Counted from the first letter of the stretch, positions 6,961-14,706 are shown. The stretch is DNA of 25,205 bases from CAG-841 sp963614875 (GCA_963614875.1 CAVEFC010000022.1:1-25205); one strand, 5' to 3'. Made by a program: numbers and translations. The notes: generated from the sequence alone by a model not told the origin.

Positions 6961-7033
6961 ACCCAAAGCGGATAATGTAAATAGAAGCAATCTTCGGAAG
7001 CCGAATTTTTTTCAGGCTTCCGTTTTTTGTTTT
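6884..7033 (+). promoter_or_regulatory. Attenuator-like RNA with competing helices
   Basis: Three helices are visible. P: GTATGATA (6884-6891) with TATCATAC (6927-6934). A: CCGAAGATTGCT (6914-6925) with AGCAATCTTCGG (6986-6997), 12 perfect pairs. T: CGGAAGCC (6995-7002) with GGCTTCCG (7015-7022), then a T-tract. A and T share 6995-6997, and P encloses the 5' arm of A. A ribosome paused at Met10-Met14 would open P and leave 6914-6925 free to form A, weakening T. Unhindered translation would cover that arm and let T form. No S-box (SAM-I) elements and no T-box TGGNACCGCG motif are present. The mechanism is inference. Confidence 0.65.
6995..7033 (+). terminator. Intrinsic terminator in the metQ leader
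   Basis: Eight-pair stem CGGAAGCC (6995-7002) / GGCTTCCG (7015-7022), 12-base loop, followed by TTTTTTGTTTT (7023-7033). It lies 37 bases before metQ inside the same transcription unit, so it would be conditional rather than end-of-operon. Confidence 0.85.
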
Positions 7034-7070
7034 CAAAAATAATTTCCACATATCAAAGGAGAACACAAAA

Positions 7071-7916
7071 ATGAAAAAACTCTTGGCAATCACACTCACA
7101 CTCGCACTTGCACTTCTGCTCCTCGCTTCGTGCGGCAGCAAAAAAGGCGTAACGATCGCAGTCCCCAACGACACGACAAACGAAGCGCGCGCACTTCTTC
7201 TTCTCGAAGCAAACGGACTCATCAAGCTCAAGGAAGGCGCAGGCATCGCCGCAACCGCACGCGATATAGTTGAAAATCCCTACAACATAACGATAAAAGA
7301 AGTTGAAGCGGCACAGCTTCCCAACTTCCTTGCCGATGTTGACTATGCGGTTATAAACTCAAACTACGCAATTCCCGCAGGCTTCAATCCCACAAAGGAT
7401 TCACTCGCAATCGAAGGCTCATACAGTAAATACGCAAACATTCTTGCCGTTAAAGAAGGCAATGAAAACACTCCCAAGATAAAGGCGCTCAAAGCGGCTC
7501 TCGAAAGCAAGCAGGTTGCCGATTTCATCGCGGGCAAATATGACGGCGCCGTTATAAGCACGGTTGACAATCTCACCGACGGCTACGATTCCTCCGTTGA
7601 TTACGCTTCCCTTGCCGGCACAAAGATAAAGGTTGCCGCATCTCCCACACCTCACGCCGAGATACTCGAAGAGGTAAAGAAAATTCTTGCCGAGAAAGAC
7701 ATCACGCTTGAAATCAACGTTCTTTCCGATTATGTCGTTCCGAACACCGTGGTTGAGGACGGCGAATGTGACGCAAACTACTTCCAGCACACACCCTACC
7801 TTGACGACTTCAACAAGGAAAACGGCACTCACATCGTTTCCGTTGCCGCAATACACGTTGAGCCTATGGGCATCTACTCGACAAGCCACAAAACCCTTGA
7901 CGATATAAAAAAATAA
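7071..7916 (+). CDS. metQ: Methionine-binding lipoprotein, apparently circularly permuted MetQ
   Basis: Substrate-binding lipoprotein of a MetNPQ methionine importer, 281 residues. Signal peptide 1-20 ends in the lipobox LASC with Cys21 as lipidation site. The domain order is unusual. Residues 26-163 (TIAVPNDTTNEAR, DIVENPYNITIKEVEAAQLP, VINSNYA, NPTKDSLA) match what is normally the C-terminal half of MetQ/NlpA. Residues 164-184 form a linker. Residues 185-281 (IKVAASPTPHAEIL, LSDYVVPN, ANYFQHTPYLDDFNKENG, HVEPMGIYS, KTLDDIKK) match the normal N-terminal half. The stop falls exactly where a standard MetQ continues from 'SLDELKDG' into 'TIAVPND'. Ligand-site motifs of both lobes are retained, so a folded, functional protein is plausible. 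It is first in the operon, 18 bases before metN. The NlpA family is certain; permutation rests on recalled family sequence. Confidence 0.93.
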   Translation: MKKLLAITLTLALALLLLASCGSKKGVTIAVPNDTTNEARALLLLEANGLIKLKEGAGIAATARDIVENPYNITIKEVEAAQLPNFLADVDYAVINSNYAIPAGFNPTKDSLAIEGSYSKYANILAVKEGNENTPKIKALKAALESKQVADFIAGKYDGAVISTVDNLTDGYDSSVDYASLAGTKIKVAASPTPHAEILEEVKKILAEKDITLEINVLSDYVVPNTVVEDGECDANYFQHTPYLDDFNKENGTHIVSVAAIHVEPMGIYSTSHKTLDDIKK

Positions 7917-7934
7917 TCAGGACAAAATTACATA

Positions 7935-8933
7935 ATGATAGAATTACGCAACATAAGTAAAACGTTTGAAGGCGCCGGCGGAAAGGTCGACGCCCTTCAC
8001 AATATAAATCTGACGATAAATAACGGCGATATTTACGGCATTATCGGGATGAGCGGCGCGGGAAAAAGCACGCTTGTACGCTGTATAAATATGCTTGAAC
8101 GTCCCACCGAGGGCGATGTTATAATAGACGGAGTGAACATCGGAGAGCTTTCTCCGGCGGCGCTCAGAGAAGCCAGACGAAGCATAACGATGATATTTCA
8201 GGGGTTCAACCTGCTTATGCAGAAAAACTGCCTGAAAAACATCTGCTTTCCGATGGAGCTTGCCGGCGTGCATAAGGCGGAAGCGGTCAGGCGCGCGACG
8301 GAACTGCTTGAGCTTGTCGGCTTGCCGGATAAGGCAAACGCATACCCCGCTCAACTTTCGGGCGGTCAGCAGCAGCGTATAGCCATCGCCCGCGCGCTCG
8401 CCACAAATCCGAAGGTTCTTCTTTGCGACGAGGCGACGAGCGCCCTCGATCCGAACACCACTCACGCCATTCTCGAACTCATACGCGACATAAACAAAAA
8501 GCTCGGGATAACCGTTATAATCATCACCCACCAGATGAGCGTCGTCGAAGAAATCTGCAATCACGTTGCGATTCTCGACAACGGCGAAATCGTTGAGGAG
8601 GGCGCTGTCGGAACAATATTCGCAAGTCCTAAATCGGCGGCGGCAAGACGGCTTGTTTTCCCGAACGGAGCAGACGATCAGGTATCCAATCCTTATAAGG
8701 AAAAGCGTCTCCGCGTTATTTTCAGCGGCGCACAGGCGGCAAGTATGCCTCTTATATCGTCTATGGCGATAGAAATGAACATACTTGTCAATATCGTTTC
8801 CGCCGCGACGCGCTGCATTGACGATAAAACCTACGGCTCTATGCTTCTGGGCGTTCCCGGCGGCGAGGAGCAGGCAAAAATGGTCGCCGAATATCTCGGC
8901 TCCGTCGAAAACGTAACCGTGGAGGAGGTCTGA
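7935..8933 (+). CDS. metN: Methionine ABC transporter ATP-binding protein
   Basis: A 332-residue ATPase of the methionine uptake transporter. Walker A is GMSGAGKST, the Q-loop is IFQGFNLL, the signature is LSGGQQQR, Walker B is VLLCDEATSALDP and the switch His lies in IIITHQM. After about residue 250 comes a C-terminal NIL domain (RVIFSGAQAASMPLISSMAI ... TYGSMLLGVPGGEEQAKM). In MetN this domain binds cytoplasmic methionine and trans-inhibits transport (family knowledge), so uptake here is probably feedback-controlled post-translationally as well as by the leader. Its ribosome site is modest (AGGAC). The metP ATG follows its stop by three bases. Confidence 0.96.
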   Translation: MIELRNISKTFEGAGGKVDALHNINLTINNGDIYGIIGMSGAGKSTLVRCINMLERPTEGDVIIDGVNIGELSPAALREARRSITMIFQGFNLLMQKNCLKNICFPMELAGVHKAEAVRRATELLELVGLPDKANAYPAQLSGGQQQRIAIARALATNPKVLLCDEATSALDPNTTHAILELIRDINKKLGITVIIITHQMSVVEEICNHVAILDNGEIVEEGAVGTIFASPKSAAARRLVFPNGADDQVSNPYKEKRLRVIFSGAQAASMPLISSMAIEMNILVNIVSAATRCIDDKTYGSMLLGVPGGEEQAKMVAEYLGSVENVTVEEV

Positions 8934-8936
8934 AAA

Positions 8937-9635
8937 ATGAATAATATGTTTTCTCCCGAAAAGCTGCAGACAGCTGTCGATATACTCAGGCACGACATTC
9001 CCGGCGCGATTTTCGAAACGCTTTATGTCACGCTTATTGCGACGCTGTTTGCGTTCGTTATAGGACTTCCGCTCGGAGTTCTGCTCGTCGTCGGCGACAA
9101 AAACGGAATTCTTCCGCTTCCGGTCTGGCTTATGAAAATTCTCAACGTTATCGTGAATCTTCTCCGCTCCGTTCCTTTTATAATACTTATTGTTGTTGTA
9201 TTCCCTCTTACAAGACTTATCGTCGGCACGACGATAGGCTCGGTTGCGTCGATAGTACCGCTTGTCATTGCGGCTTTCCCGTTCGTTGCAAGACTTGTCG
9301 AAAGCAGTCTGCGCGAGGTAAATCCGAACATAATCGAAGCGGCGCAGAGCATGGGCGCAACGCCTTTTCAGATAATCACAAAGGTTATGATCCCCGAAAG
9401 CGTTCCGTCGCTTGTTTCAAACGCAACGATCGCCGTCACCACAATTCTCGGTTACACGGCAATGAGCGGCGCAATCGGCGGCGGCGGACTCGGAAATATC
9501 GCCATTATGTACGGCTATCAGCGTTATAACTATATGGTCATTTTAATCGCCGTCGTATTGCTTATAATTCTCGTTCAGGTTCTGCAAAGCATCGGCACGG
9601 CGCTTTCCGTAAAAACGGACAAAAGACTTAAATAA
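8937..9635 (+). CDS. metP: Methionine ABC transporter permease
   Basis: A 232-residue integral membrane subunit with about five hydrophobic helices (for example residues 25-50, 65-95 and 95-118). It carries the EAA coupling motif in NIIEAAQSMGATPFQIITKVMIPESVP, which docks on MetN, and the family-typical TILGYTAMSGAIGGGGLGNI. Two copies normally pair with a MetN dimer. The ATG at 8937 follows GGAGGAGG, which lies inside the end of metN, so the genes are tightly coupled. The symbol metI is used in enteric bacteria and metP in Bacillus. The gene order metQ-metN-metP differs from the common metNPQ. The operon ends at the hairpin at 9649-9684. Confidence 0.95.
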   Translation: MNNMFSPEKLQTAVDILRHDIPGAIFETLYVTLIATLFAFVIGLPLGVLLVVGDKNGILPLPVWLMKILNVIVNLLRSVPFIILIVVVFPLTRLIVGTTIGSVASIVPLVIAAFPFVARLVESSLREVNPNIIEAAQSMGATPFQIITKVMIPESVPSLVSNATIAVTTILGYTAMSGAIGGGGLGNIAIMYGYQRYNYMVILIAVVLLIILVQVLQSIGTALSVKTDKRLK

Positions 9636-9648
9636 AAGCTCAAAACAC

Positions 9649-9684
9649 AAAAAAACGTTCTCCTCTTCGGGAGAACGTTTTTTT
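9649..9684. terminator. Strong bidirectional terminator between metP and glnS
   Basis: A 15-pair stem (A-run plus CGTTCTCC, 9649-9663; GGAGAACG plus T-run, 9670-9684) with a TCTTCG loop. It separates convergent genes and can terminate both transcripts. Confidence 0.93.
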
Positions 9685-9701
9685 GTTTTCTTATAAATAA
9701 A

Positions 9702-11363
9702 TCAGAATTTGTATCCGTCTTTAAGGCTGACAATTCTGTTGAAGCGGTTTGCGTGCTTTGAGTCGGGTGTAAAATATCCCGTTCTGACAAACTGAAACTT
9801 TTCGCCCGCCTTTGCTTCGCCGAGAGAGGACTCGATTTTTGCGTTGTCGATTTCTATCACCGATTCCGGATTGAGATATTTGTCGTAGTCCGCCGTTTCG
9901 ACCTCGCCCATATTTTCAACGGTGAAAAGATTGTTGTAAAGCATAACCGTCGTTGTGAGAGCGTTCGGCGCGGAAAGCCAATGGATAGTTCCCTTCACCT
10001 TTCTGCCGTCCGTGGGATTGCCGTTGCCGGTTTCAAGGTCGGCATTAACGTGAATTGCGACAATATTGCCGTCCGCATCCTTTTCAATGCCGGCGTATTT
10101 TACGATATACGCGCCCATAAGTCTTACCTCGCCGTCCGGCTTGAGACGGAAGAACTTCGGAGGCGGAACCTCGGCAAAGTCGTCGGCGTCGATATAAAGC
10201 TCGCGCGTAAACGGCAGCTTTCTCGTTCCGGCGGATTCGTCGTTCGGATTGTTTGAAACCTCGAAATATTCCGTCTTATCCGCGGGATAGTTATCGACGA
10301 TAAGCTTTATCGGATGAAGAATGGCAATTCTTCTTTGCGCTTTTTCGTTCAGCTCTTCTCTTATGCAGTGTTCAAGCAAAGCAATGTTTACAAGATTGTC
10401 GTTTTTCGCGACGCCCGCACGTGAGATAAAATCGAATATGGATTCGGGCGTGAAGCCTCTTCTGCGGAGCGCGCAGATAGTGGGCAGACGCGGATCGTCC
10501 CAGCCGTCAACCATTCCGCTCTCGACAAGATAGCGGAGGTATCTTTTGCTCATAACGGTGTTTGTGACGTTTAGACGTGCAAACTCTCTCTGCTTGGGCT
10601 TGGGATCAAAGCCGCAATTGTCAACCACCCACTCGTACAGCGGACGGTGATTTTCAAACTCTATCGAACAGAGCGAATGAGTGATTCCTTCAAGCGCGTC
10701 CTGAATGGGATGAGCGTAGTCGTAAAGCGGATAAATGCACCACTTGTTTCCCTGTCTCTGATGCGGAACGTGAAGAATTCGGTAGATTGCGGGATCGCGC
10801 ATATTCATATTCGGCGAGCTCATATCTATTTTCGCGCGAAGCGTTTTCGAACCGTCGGGGAATTCGCCGTTTTTCATTCTTTCAAAAAGATCGAGATTTT
10901 CTTCGACGGAGCGGTCGCGGTACGGAGAATTTTTTCCGGGCTCGGTAAGCGTGCCTCTGTATTTGCTCAGCTCCTCCGCCGTAAGATCACAGACATACGC
11001 CTTGCCCGCTTTGATAAGCTTTACGGCATATTCGTAGTCCGCATCGAAATAATCCGAGCCGTAGAAAACGCCGCCGTTGGGCGTTGCGCCCAGCCATTCA
11101 AGATCCTCTCTTATGCTGTTTACGAATTCGTCGCCCTCTTTTACGGGGTTTGTATCGTCATAGCGAAGATTGAACTTTCCGCCGTATTTTTTTGCGGTTT
11201 CGTAGTTTATCCAGATCGCCTTCGCGCTGCCGATATGAAGATAGCCGTTCGGCTCCGGCGGAAAACGCGTGTGAATTTTAAGGTCGGGATTGTTTCTCAG
11301 GTCTTCGTCTATAATATCGTGAATAAAATTGTTTTTTATTTCTTTTATTTCTTCCATTTTCAT
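9702..11363 (-). CDS. glnS: Glutamine--tRNA ligase
   Basis: Class Ic aminoacyl-tRNA synthetase charging tRNA-Gln directly, 553 residues. The HIGH element is PNGYLHIGSAKA (His43-Ser46) and the KMSKS loop is VMSKR (270-274). GlnRS-specific stretches include FPPEPNGYLHIG, RYDDTNP, YPLYDYAHPIQDALEGITHS and the two-beta-barrel anticodon-binding C-terminal half with ETADYDKYLNPESV. The ATG overlaps the gltX stop (ATGA, 11363-11360), so it is coupled to GluRS. A second ATG two codons later is possible. Many Firmicutes lack GlnRS and make Gln-tRNA through GatCAB, so its presence suggests ancestral acquisition by transfer (inference). Confidence 0.96.
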   Translation of the reverse strand: MKMEEIKEIKNNFIHDIIDEDLRNNPDLKIHTRFPPEPNGYLHIGSAKAIWINYETAKKYGGKFNLRYDDTNPVKEGDEFVNSIREDLEWLGATPNGGVFYGSDYFDADYEYAVKLIKAGKAYVCDLTAEELSKYRGTLTEPGKNSPYRDRSVEENLDLFERMKNGEFPDGSKTLRAKIDMSSPNMNMRDPAIYRILHVPHQRQGNKWCIYPLYDYAHPIQDALEGITHSLCSIEFENHRPLYEWVVDNCGFDPKPKQREFARLNVTNTVMSKRYLRYLVESGMVDGWDDPRLPTICALRRRGFTPESIFDFISRAGVAKNDNLVNIALLEHCIREELNEKAQRRIAILHPIKLIVDNYPADKTEYFEVSNNPNDESAGTRKLPFTRELYIDADDFAEVPPPKFFRLKPDGEVRLMGAYIVKYAGIEKDADGNIVAIHVNADLETGNGNPTDGRKVKGTIHWLSAPNALTTTVMLYNNLFTVENMGEVETADYDKYLNPESVIEIDNAKIESSLGEAKAGEKFQFVRTGYFTPDSKHANRFNRIVSLKDGYKF

Positions 11364-13045
11364 AACCTTTCTGTCATACTGTGTATACGTGCGGTGACTT
11401 TATCTCTGCCGAGAATTTTCATAACGGAATACATATCGGGTGAATTCATTTTTCCCGTAACCGCAAGGCGCAGGAACATACTTACGTCCGCAACGTTTCC
11501 TCCGAACGCTTCCGGATTTGCCTTGTATTCCTTCATATCGGCGGCAAAGCCGATCGACGCCGCTATATCCTTTATCTTTCCGAACCAGACGTTCTGATCG
11601 TCGCCCTCGTCATAGGTTGCAACAAATTTTTCAAGCGCGGTCTTTATAATTTCCTTCGGGAACCTTTCGGGATAGTCTTCCTCTACCCTGAAAAGCTCGT
11701 CGAACATAAAGCCCATATAGCCTTTGACCTCGTCCCATCTTCCGAAGTCCTTTCTCGGCTTGTTTCCGCCTCTGCCTATTGCCAGAACGGCTTTTGTAAA
11801 GTCGGGATATCTTGTAAACACGCCGTAAAAATCGGGATCAAAGCGCTCTGCCCAGTTTGCCGTGGCTGTATAAACCTGCTCCGCCGTCATTTTGGAAACA
11901 ACGTTCTTTGAAACGTCGCCGAGCTTATCAAAATCGAAAAGACAGCCGGAAACGGACATTTTCTTTATGCTGAACGGAAATTCCTTGTAGCTTGCCGTCG
12001 GATTCTGCATTCTCCATTCCTCATAGTTGGAATTGAGAAGCGTCATTACATATTCGCACACAGCTTCCGGGCAGTAGCCCATCTGCGTGTATTCGTCCAT
12101 ATTCGCGCCCATATCGCGCTTTGAAAGCTTCTTTTTGTTGCCGTTTTCGTCAAGATGCATTATCTGCGCGATGTGCATATATTTAGGCAGTCTGAAGCCG
12201 AGATAACGGAACAGCTGAATATGCTTCGGAAGGCTCGGCAGCCATTCCTCGCCGCGTATGACGTGAGTCGTTCCCATAAGGTGATCGTCCACCGCGTGCG
12301 CGAAATGATACGTCGGGATTCCGTCCGATTTGAGAAGAACGAAATCCTCGTCGTTTTCCGTAATCTCCATATTGCCTTTGACAAGATCGGTGAATTTTAT
12401 CTTCTTTTCGGGATCGCCGTCCGCAAGTATGCGGAGTACAAACGGCATACCGGCTTTCAGATTTGCCTCAACCTCTTCGATGGTAAAGTTTCTTCTCGCA
12501 AGCATTTCCGCTTTTCTCTGCGCGGCGACAGCTTCCCAGTCGGTATTTTTTATCTCTTCCTTTTTGTTTATCTGCTGAAGCTCTTCAAGCTCTTCCTCGG
12601 TAGAAAAGCACGGATAAGCCTTTCCCTCTTTTACAAGCTGTTTTGCATAAACGTGGTATATCGGACCTCTCAGGCTCTGCTTGTACGGACCGTAAATGCC
12701 CTTGTCGCATATTTTTCCGTCCTCGCCGAGAACAGCTCCCTCGTCGAAGCTTATTCCGTAGGTTTCAAGCGTTCTTATAAGCGCTTCGGCAGCGCCGGGG
12801 ATTTCTCTCTTTGCATCGGTATCCTCTATGCGAAGATAAAAAACTCCGCCACTCTGATGAGCAAGCCTGTCGCCGACGGTACTCGGAAAAAGTCCGCCGA
12901 AGTGAACAAAGCCCGTAGGACTCGGGGCAAATCTCGTTACCTTTGCGCCCTCGGGAAGATTTCTTTGCGGATAACGCTTTTCCATGTCCTCCGGTGTTTC
13001 CCTGACATCCGGAAAAAGCAGCTCTGCAAGATAATTGTAATCCAT
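11360..13045 (-). CDS. gltX: Glutamate--tRNA ligase
   Basis: Class Ic synthetase charging tRNA-Glu, 561 residues, longer than the usual bacterial GluRS (about 480-500). The excess is partly a 33-residue N-terminal extension before KVTRFAPSPTG. The HIGH box is HFGG (48-51), a variant; the KMSKS loop is the standard GluRS KLSKR (306-310). Other signatures are RIEDTDAKRE, GIPTYHFAHAVDDHLMG and HVIRGEEWLPS. It precedes glnS with a four-base overlap and follows the MBL-hydrolase gene by 21 bases, with a GGAGAT ribosome site. Because GlnRS is encoded next to it, this enzyme may be discriminating, charging only tRNA-Glu (inference). Confidence 0.96.
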   Translation of the reverse strand: MDYNYLAELLFPDVRETPEDMEKRYPQRNLPEGAKVTRFAPSPTGFVHFGGLFPSTVGDRLAHQSGGVFYLRIEDTDAKREIPGAAEALIRTLETYGISFDEGAVLGEDGKICDKGIYGPYKQSLRGPIYHVYAKQLVKEGKAYPCFSTEEELEELQQINKKEEIKNTDWEAVAAQRKAEMLARRNFTIEEVEANLKAGMPFVLRILADGDPEKKIKFTDLVKGNMEITENDEDFVLLKSDGIPTYHFAHAVDDHLMGTTHVIRGEEWLPSLPKHIQLFRYLGFRLPKYMHIAQIMHLDENGNKKKLSKRDMGANMDEYTQMGYCPEAVCEYVMTLLNSNYEEWRMQNPTASYKEFPFSIKKMSVSGCLFDFDKLGDVSKNVVSKMTAEQVYTATANWAERFDPDFYGVFTRYPDFTKAVLAIGRGGNKPRKDFGRWDEVKGYMGFMFDELFRVEEDYPERFPKEIIKTALEKFVATYDEGDDQNVWFGKIKDIAASIGFAADMKEYKANPEAFGGNVADVSMFLRLAVTGKMNSPDMYSVMKILGRDKVTARIHSMTERL

Positions 13046-13066
13046 CGTCTGTATCTCCTTGAAAAA

Positions 13067-13651
13067 TTAAAAATCTCGTATTTCCCCGTGACCGGGATAT
13101 ATTTTTTTGCCCTTGAGCATAGGCAGAAGCTTCATAAGCGTTTTTCTCATTTCGCCGTGATCGCCGCCGTAAAGATCCGTTCTTCCGTAGCCGTCGCAAA
13201 ACACGGTATCGCCCGTGAAAACCTCTTTTTCTCCGAAAAAGCAGGCAGAGCCACTTGTATGTCCGGGCGTCAGCATAACCTTAAGCTTTTTGTCGCCCGC
13301 CGCAAACACGTCGCCGTCTGAAAAGATTTCCGGCTTTGTCTTTACGATAACGTCCGGAAAGCCCATTTTCGCCGAAGCATTCTTTTCCGGATCGGAAAGA
13401 AGCTCGGCGTCCTCCGCGCTTACATATACGGGTGCACCGCAAAGCGCGGAAAGCCTGTCCGCTCCGCCGATGTGGTCAAAATGGCCGTGTGTGAGCAGAA
13501 TATATTTTATTTTCAGTCCGAGCGCTTCCGCGCGACCGAAAACCGCGTCATTGTCCGATGCGGGATCTATCACAATCGCTTCGCGCGAGCTTTCGTCATA
13601 AAACAGATAACAGTTTGTGCCTATCGGAGCCAATGAAAACATTTCCGTCAT
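13067..13651 (-). CDS. MBL-fold metallohydrolase (glyoxalase II-like)
   Basis: A 194-residue cytoplasmic metallo-beta-lactamase-fold enzyme of the small glyoxalase II-like (YcbL-type) group. The dinuclear site is complete: H55, H57, D59 and H60 (THGHFDHIGG), H131 (TPGHTSGS), D148 (FTGDTVF) and H188 (YPGHGE). It lacks the C-terminal helical glutathione-binding domain of classical GloB, so the natural thioester substrate is uncertain. It is first in a leftward operon with gltX and glnS. The start at 13651 follows GGGGT; an in-frame ATG three codons later is an alternative. The link to tRNA charging is only positional. Confidence 0.92.
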   Translation of the reverse strand: MTEMFSLAPIGTNCYLFYDESSREAIVIDPASDNDAVFGRAEALGLKIKYILLTHGHFDHIGGADRLSALCGAPVYVSAEDAELLSDPEKNASAKMGFPDVIVKTKPEIFSDGDVFAAGDKKLKVMLTPGHTSGSACFFGEKEVFTGDTVFCDGYGRTDLYGGDHGEMRKTLMKLLPMLKGKKIYPGHGEIRDF

Positions 13652-13684
13652 AAAAATTACCCCATTTTCAAAACCGTTTCGGAT

Positions 13685-13713
13685 ATTATATCACGCATGC
13701 GGAATAATGTCCA
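13685..13713 (-). promoter_or_regulatory. Promoter of the MBL-gltX-glnS operon
   Basis: On the minus strand TGGACA (13713-13708), 17 bases, TATAAT (13690-13685), with a TGA just before the -10 (extended -10). The hexamers fit consensus well and lie 34 bases from the ATG. No T-box or other leader fits in that space. Confidence 0.75.
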
Positions 13714-13747
13714 TTAAATTTTGCAAAAAATAATAAAAATATATCTT

Positions 13748-13776
13748 TTGTGTTGTAATAAAAGCCGCAATATGAT
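13748..13776 (+). promoter_or_regulatory. Promoter of the WecG/TagA gene
   Basis: TTGTGT (13748-13753) and TATGAT (13771-13776) with a 17-base spacer, 29 bases before the GTG start. It is divergent from the MBL operon promoter, about 35 bases away. Confidence 0.55.
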
Positions 13777-13805
13777 AAAATTTTTCAGTAAAGAGGTGAA
13801 GCAGC

Positions 13806-14552
13806 GTGTCGAAAACCGATATAAGAGGACTTGAAATAGACAACATAACAATGGCGGAAGCAATCGAAGCTTCCGAAAAAGTGCTTTCGGTCGGCGGAAA
13901 AATGACCGTTTTTACCCCTAACGCCGAAATAGCGCAGGCGTGCGCCGAAAGTAAGGAAACAATGCGTATTGTTTCCTCCGCCGATATGCTTCTTCCCGAC
14001 GGCGCGGGCGTGCTGAAAGCCGCAAAAATCCTCGGCACGCCGCTGAAAGAAAAGGTTGCGGGCGTCGAATACGGAGAAAAGCTTGCGCGTCTGTGCGCGG
14101 AAAAAGGATATTCTCTCTATATTCTCGGCGGAAAACCCGACGTAGCCGAAAAAGCCGCAAAAAATCTGCAAAGCAGATATCCGGCGCTGAAAATCGCCGG
14201 CTGCCGCGACGGATATTTCGACAAATCGTATGTCGGCTCAAAAGATACGGTAAATGCCGTAAACGCATCCGGCGCGGATGTGCTTTTCGTGTGCTTCGGC
14301 TTTCCCGCTCAGGAAAAATGGGTGTATGAAAACAGCTCTCGCCTTTCGGCAAAAATCATCGCGTGTCTCGGCGGAAGCGTCGATATTTACGCCGGCACGG
14401 CAAAGCGCGCACCGAAGCTCTTCATCTCGCTCCGGCTCGAATGGCTCTGGCGGCTTATAAAGCAGCCTTCGCGCATAGGCAGAATGACGGTATTGCCGAA
14501 ATATATAATCGAAACGAAAAAATACAAAAAAGCTCTCCGTAAAAAACGGTAA
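13806..14552 (+). CDS. WecG/TagA/CpsF-family glycosyltransferase
   Basis: A GT26-family enzyme, 248 residues, which transfers N-acetylmannosamine or a related sugar to undecaprenyl-PP-GlcNAc at the inner face of the membrane, for wall teichoic acid or another envelope polymer (family knowledge). Signatures are FTPNAEIAQAC, SADMLLPDGAGVLKAAK with the conserved DG, KVAGVEYGEKL, YSLYILGG and FVCFGFPAQEKW. The C-terminus is basic with Trp/Leu-rich RLEWLWRLIKQPSRIGRM, the membrane-association region of TagA. The start is GTG at 13806, preceded by AGAGGTG. It stands alone between its own promoter and a hairpin, so the polymer it serves cannot be deduced. Confidence 0.92.
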   Translation: MSKTDIRGLEIDNITMAEAIEASEKVLSVGGKMTVFTPNAEIAQACAESKETMRIVSSADMLLPDGAGVLKAAKILGTPLKEKVAGVEYGEKLARLCAEKGYSLYILGGKPDVAEKAAKNLQSRYPALKIAGCRDGYFDKSYVGSKDTVNAVNASGADVLFVCFGFPAQEKWVYENSSRLSAKIIACLGGSVDIYAGTAKRAPKLFISLRLEWLWRLIKQPSRIGRMTVLPKYIIETKKYKKALRKKR

Positions 14553-14564
14553 AATCCGATGTGG

Positions 14565-14590
14565 CGGCTCCGCGCAGTGCGGAGCCGTTT
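14565..14590 (+). terminator. GC-rich hairpin after the WecG/TagA gene
   Basis: CGGCTCCGC (14565-14573) pairs with GCGGAGCCG (14579-14587) across a GCAGT loop. Only three T follow at once, with a T-rich stretch about ten bases later. It is likely a terminator but weaker than the others here. Confidence 0.6.
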
Positions 14591-14639
14591 CCGTATGCTT
14601 TTTATTTGTCAATTATTTTTGATTTTTTTCGTCATATCC

Positions 14640-14668
14640 TTTACAAACCGATATTTTCATTGTATAAT
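14640..14668 (+). promoter_or_regulatory. Promoter of the PfkB-like-ruvX-glyS operon
   Basis: TTTACA (14640-14645), 17 bases, then TATAAT (14663-14668), 38 bases before the TTG start. Confidence 0.75.
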
Positions 14669-14706
14669 AAAATGTATCATTTTATCTCAAAGGACGGTGC
14701 TTAAAC

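Noticed and set aside
6757..7070. SAM-I (S-box), S-MK or Met T-box riboswitch upstream of metQ
   Set aside because: None of the conserved blocks are visible (no T-box TGGNACCGCG, no S-box AGAG/AGGTGGAGGGA pattern). The space is instead filled by a translated leader ORF and simple helices.
7071..7916. Frameshifted or truncated metQ pseudogene
   Set aside because: The frame is continuous, with an intact signal peptide, both lobes and all pocket motifs present, and codon use like its neighbours. Permutation explains the order better than decay.
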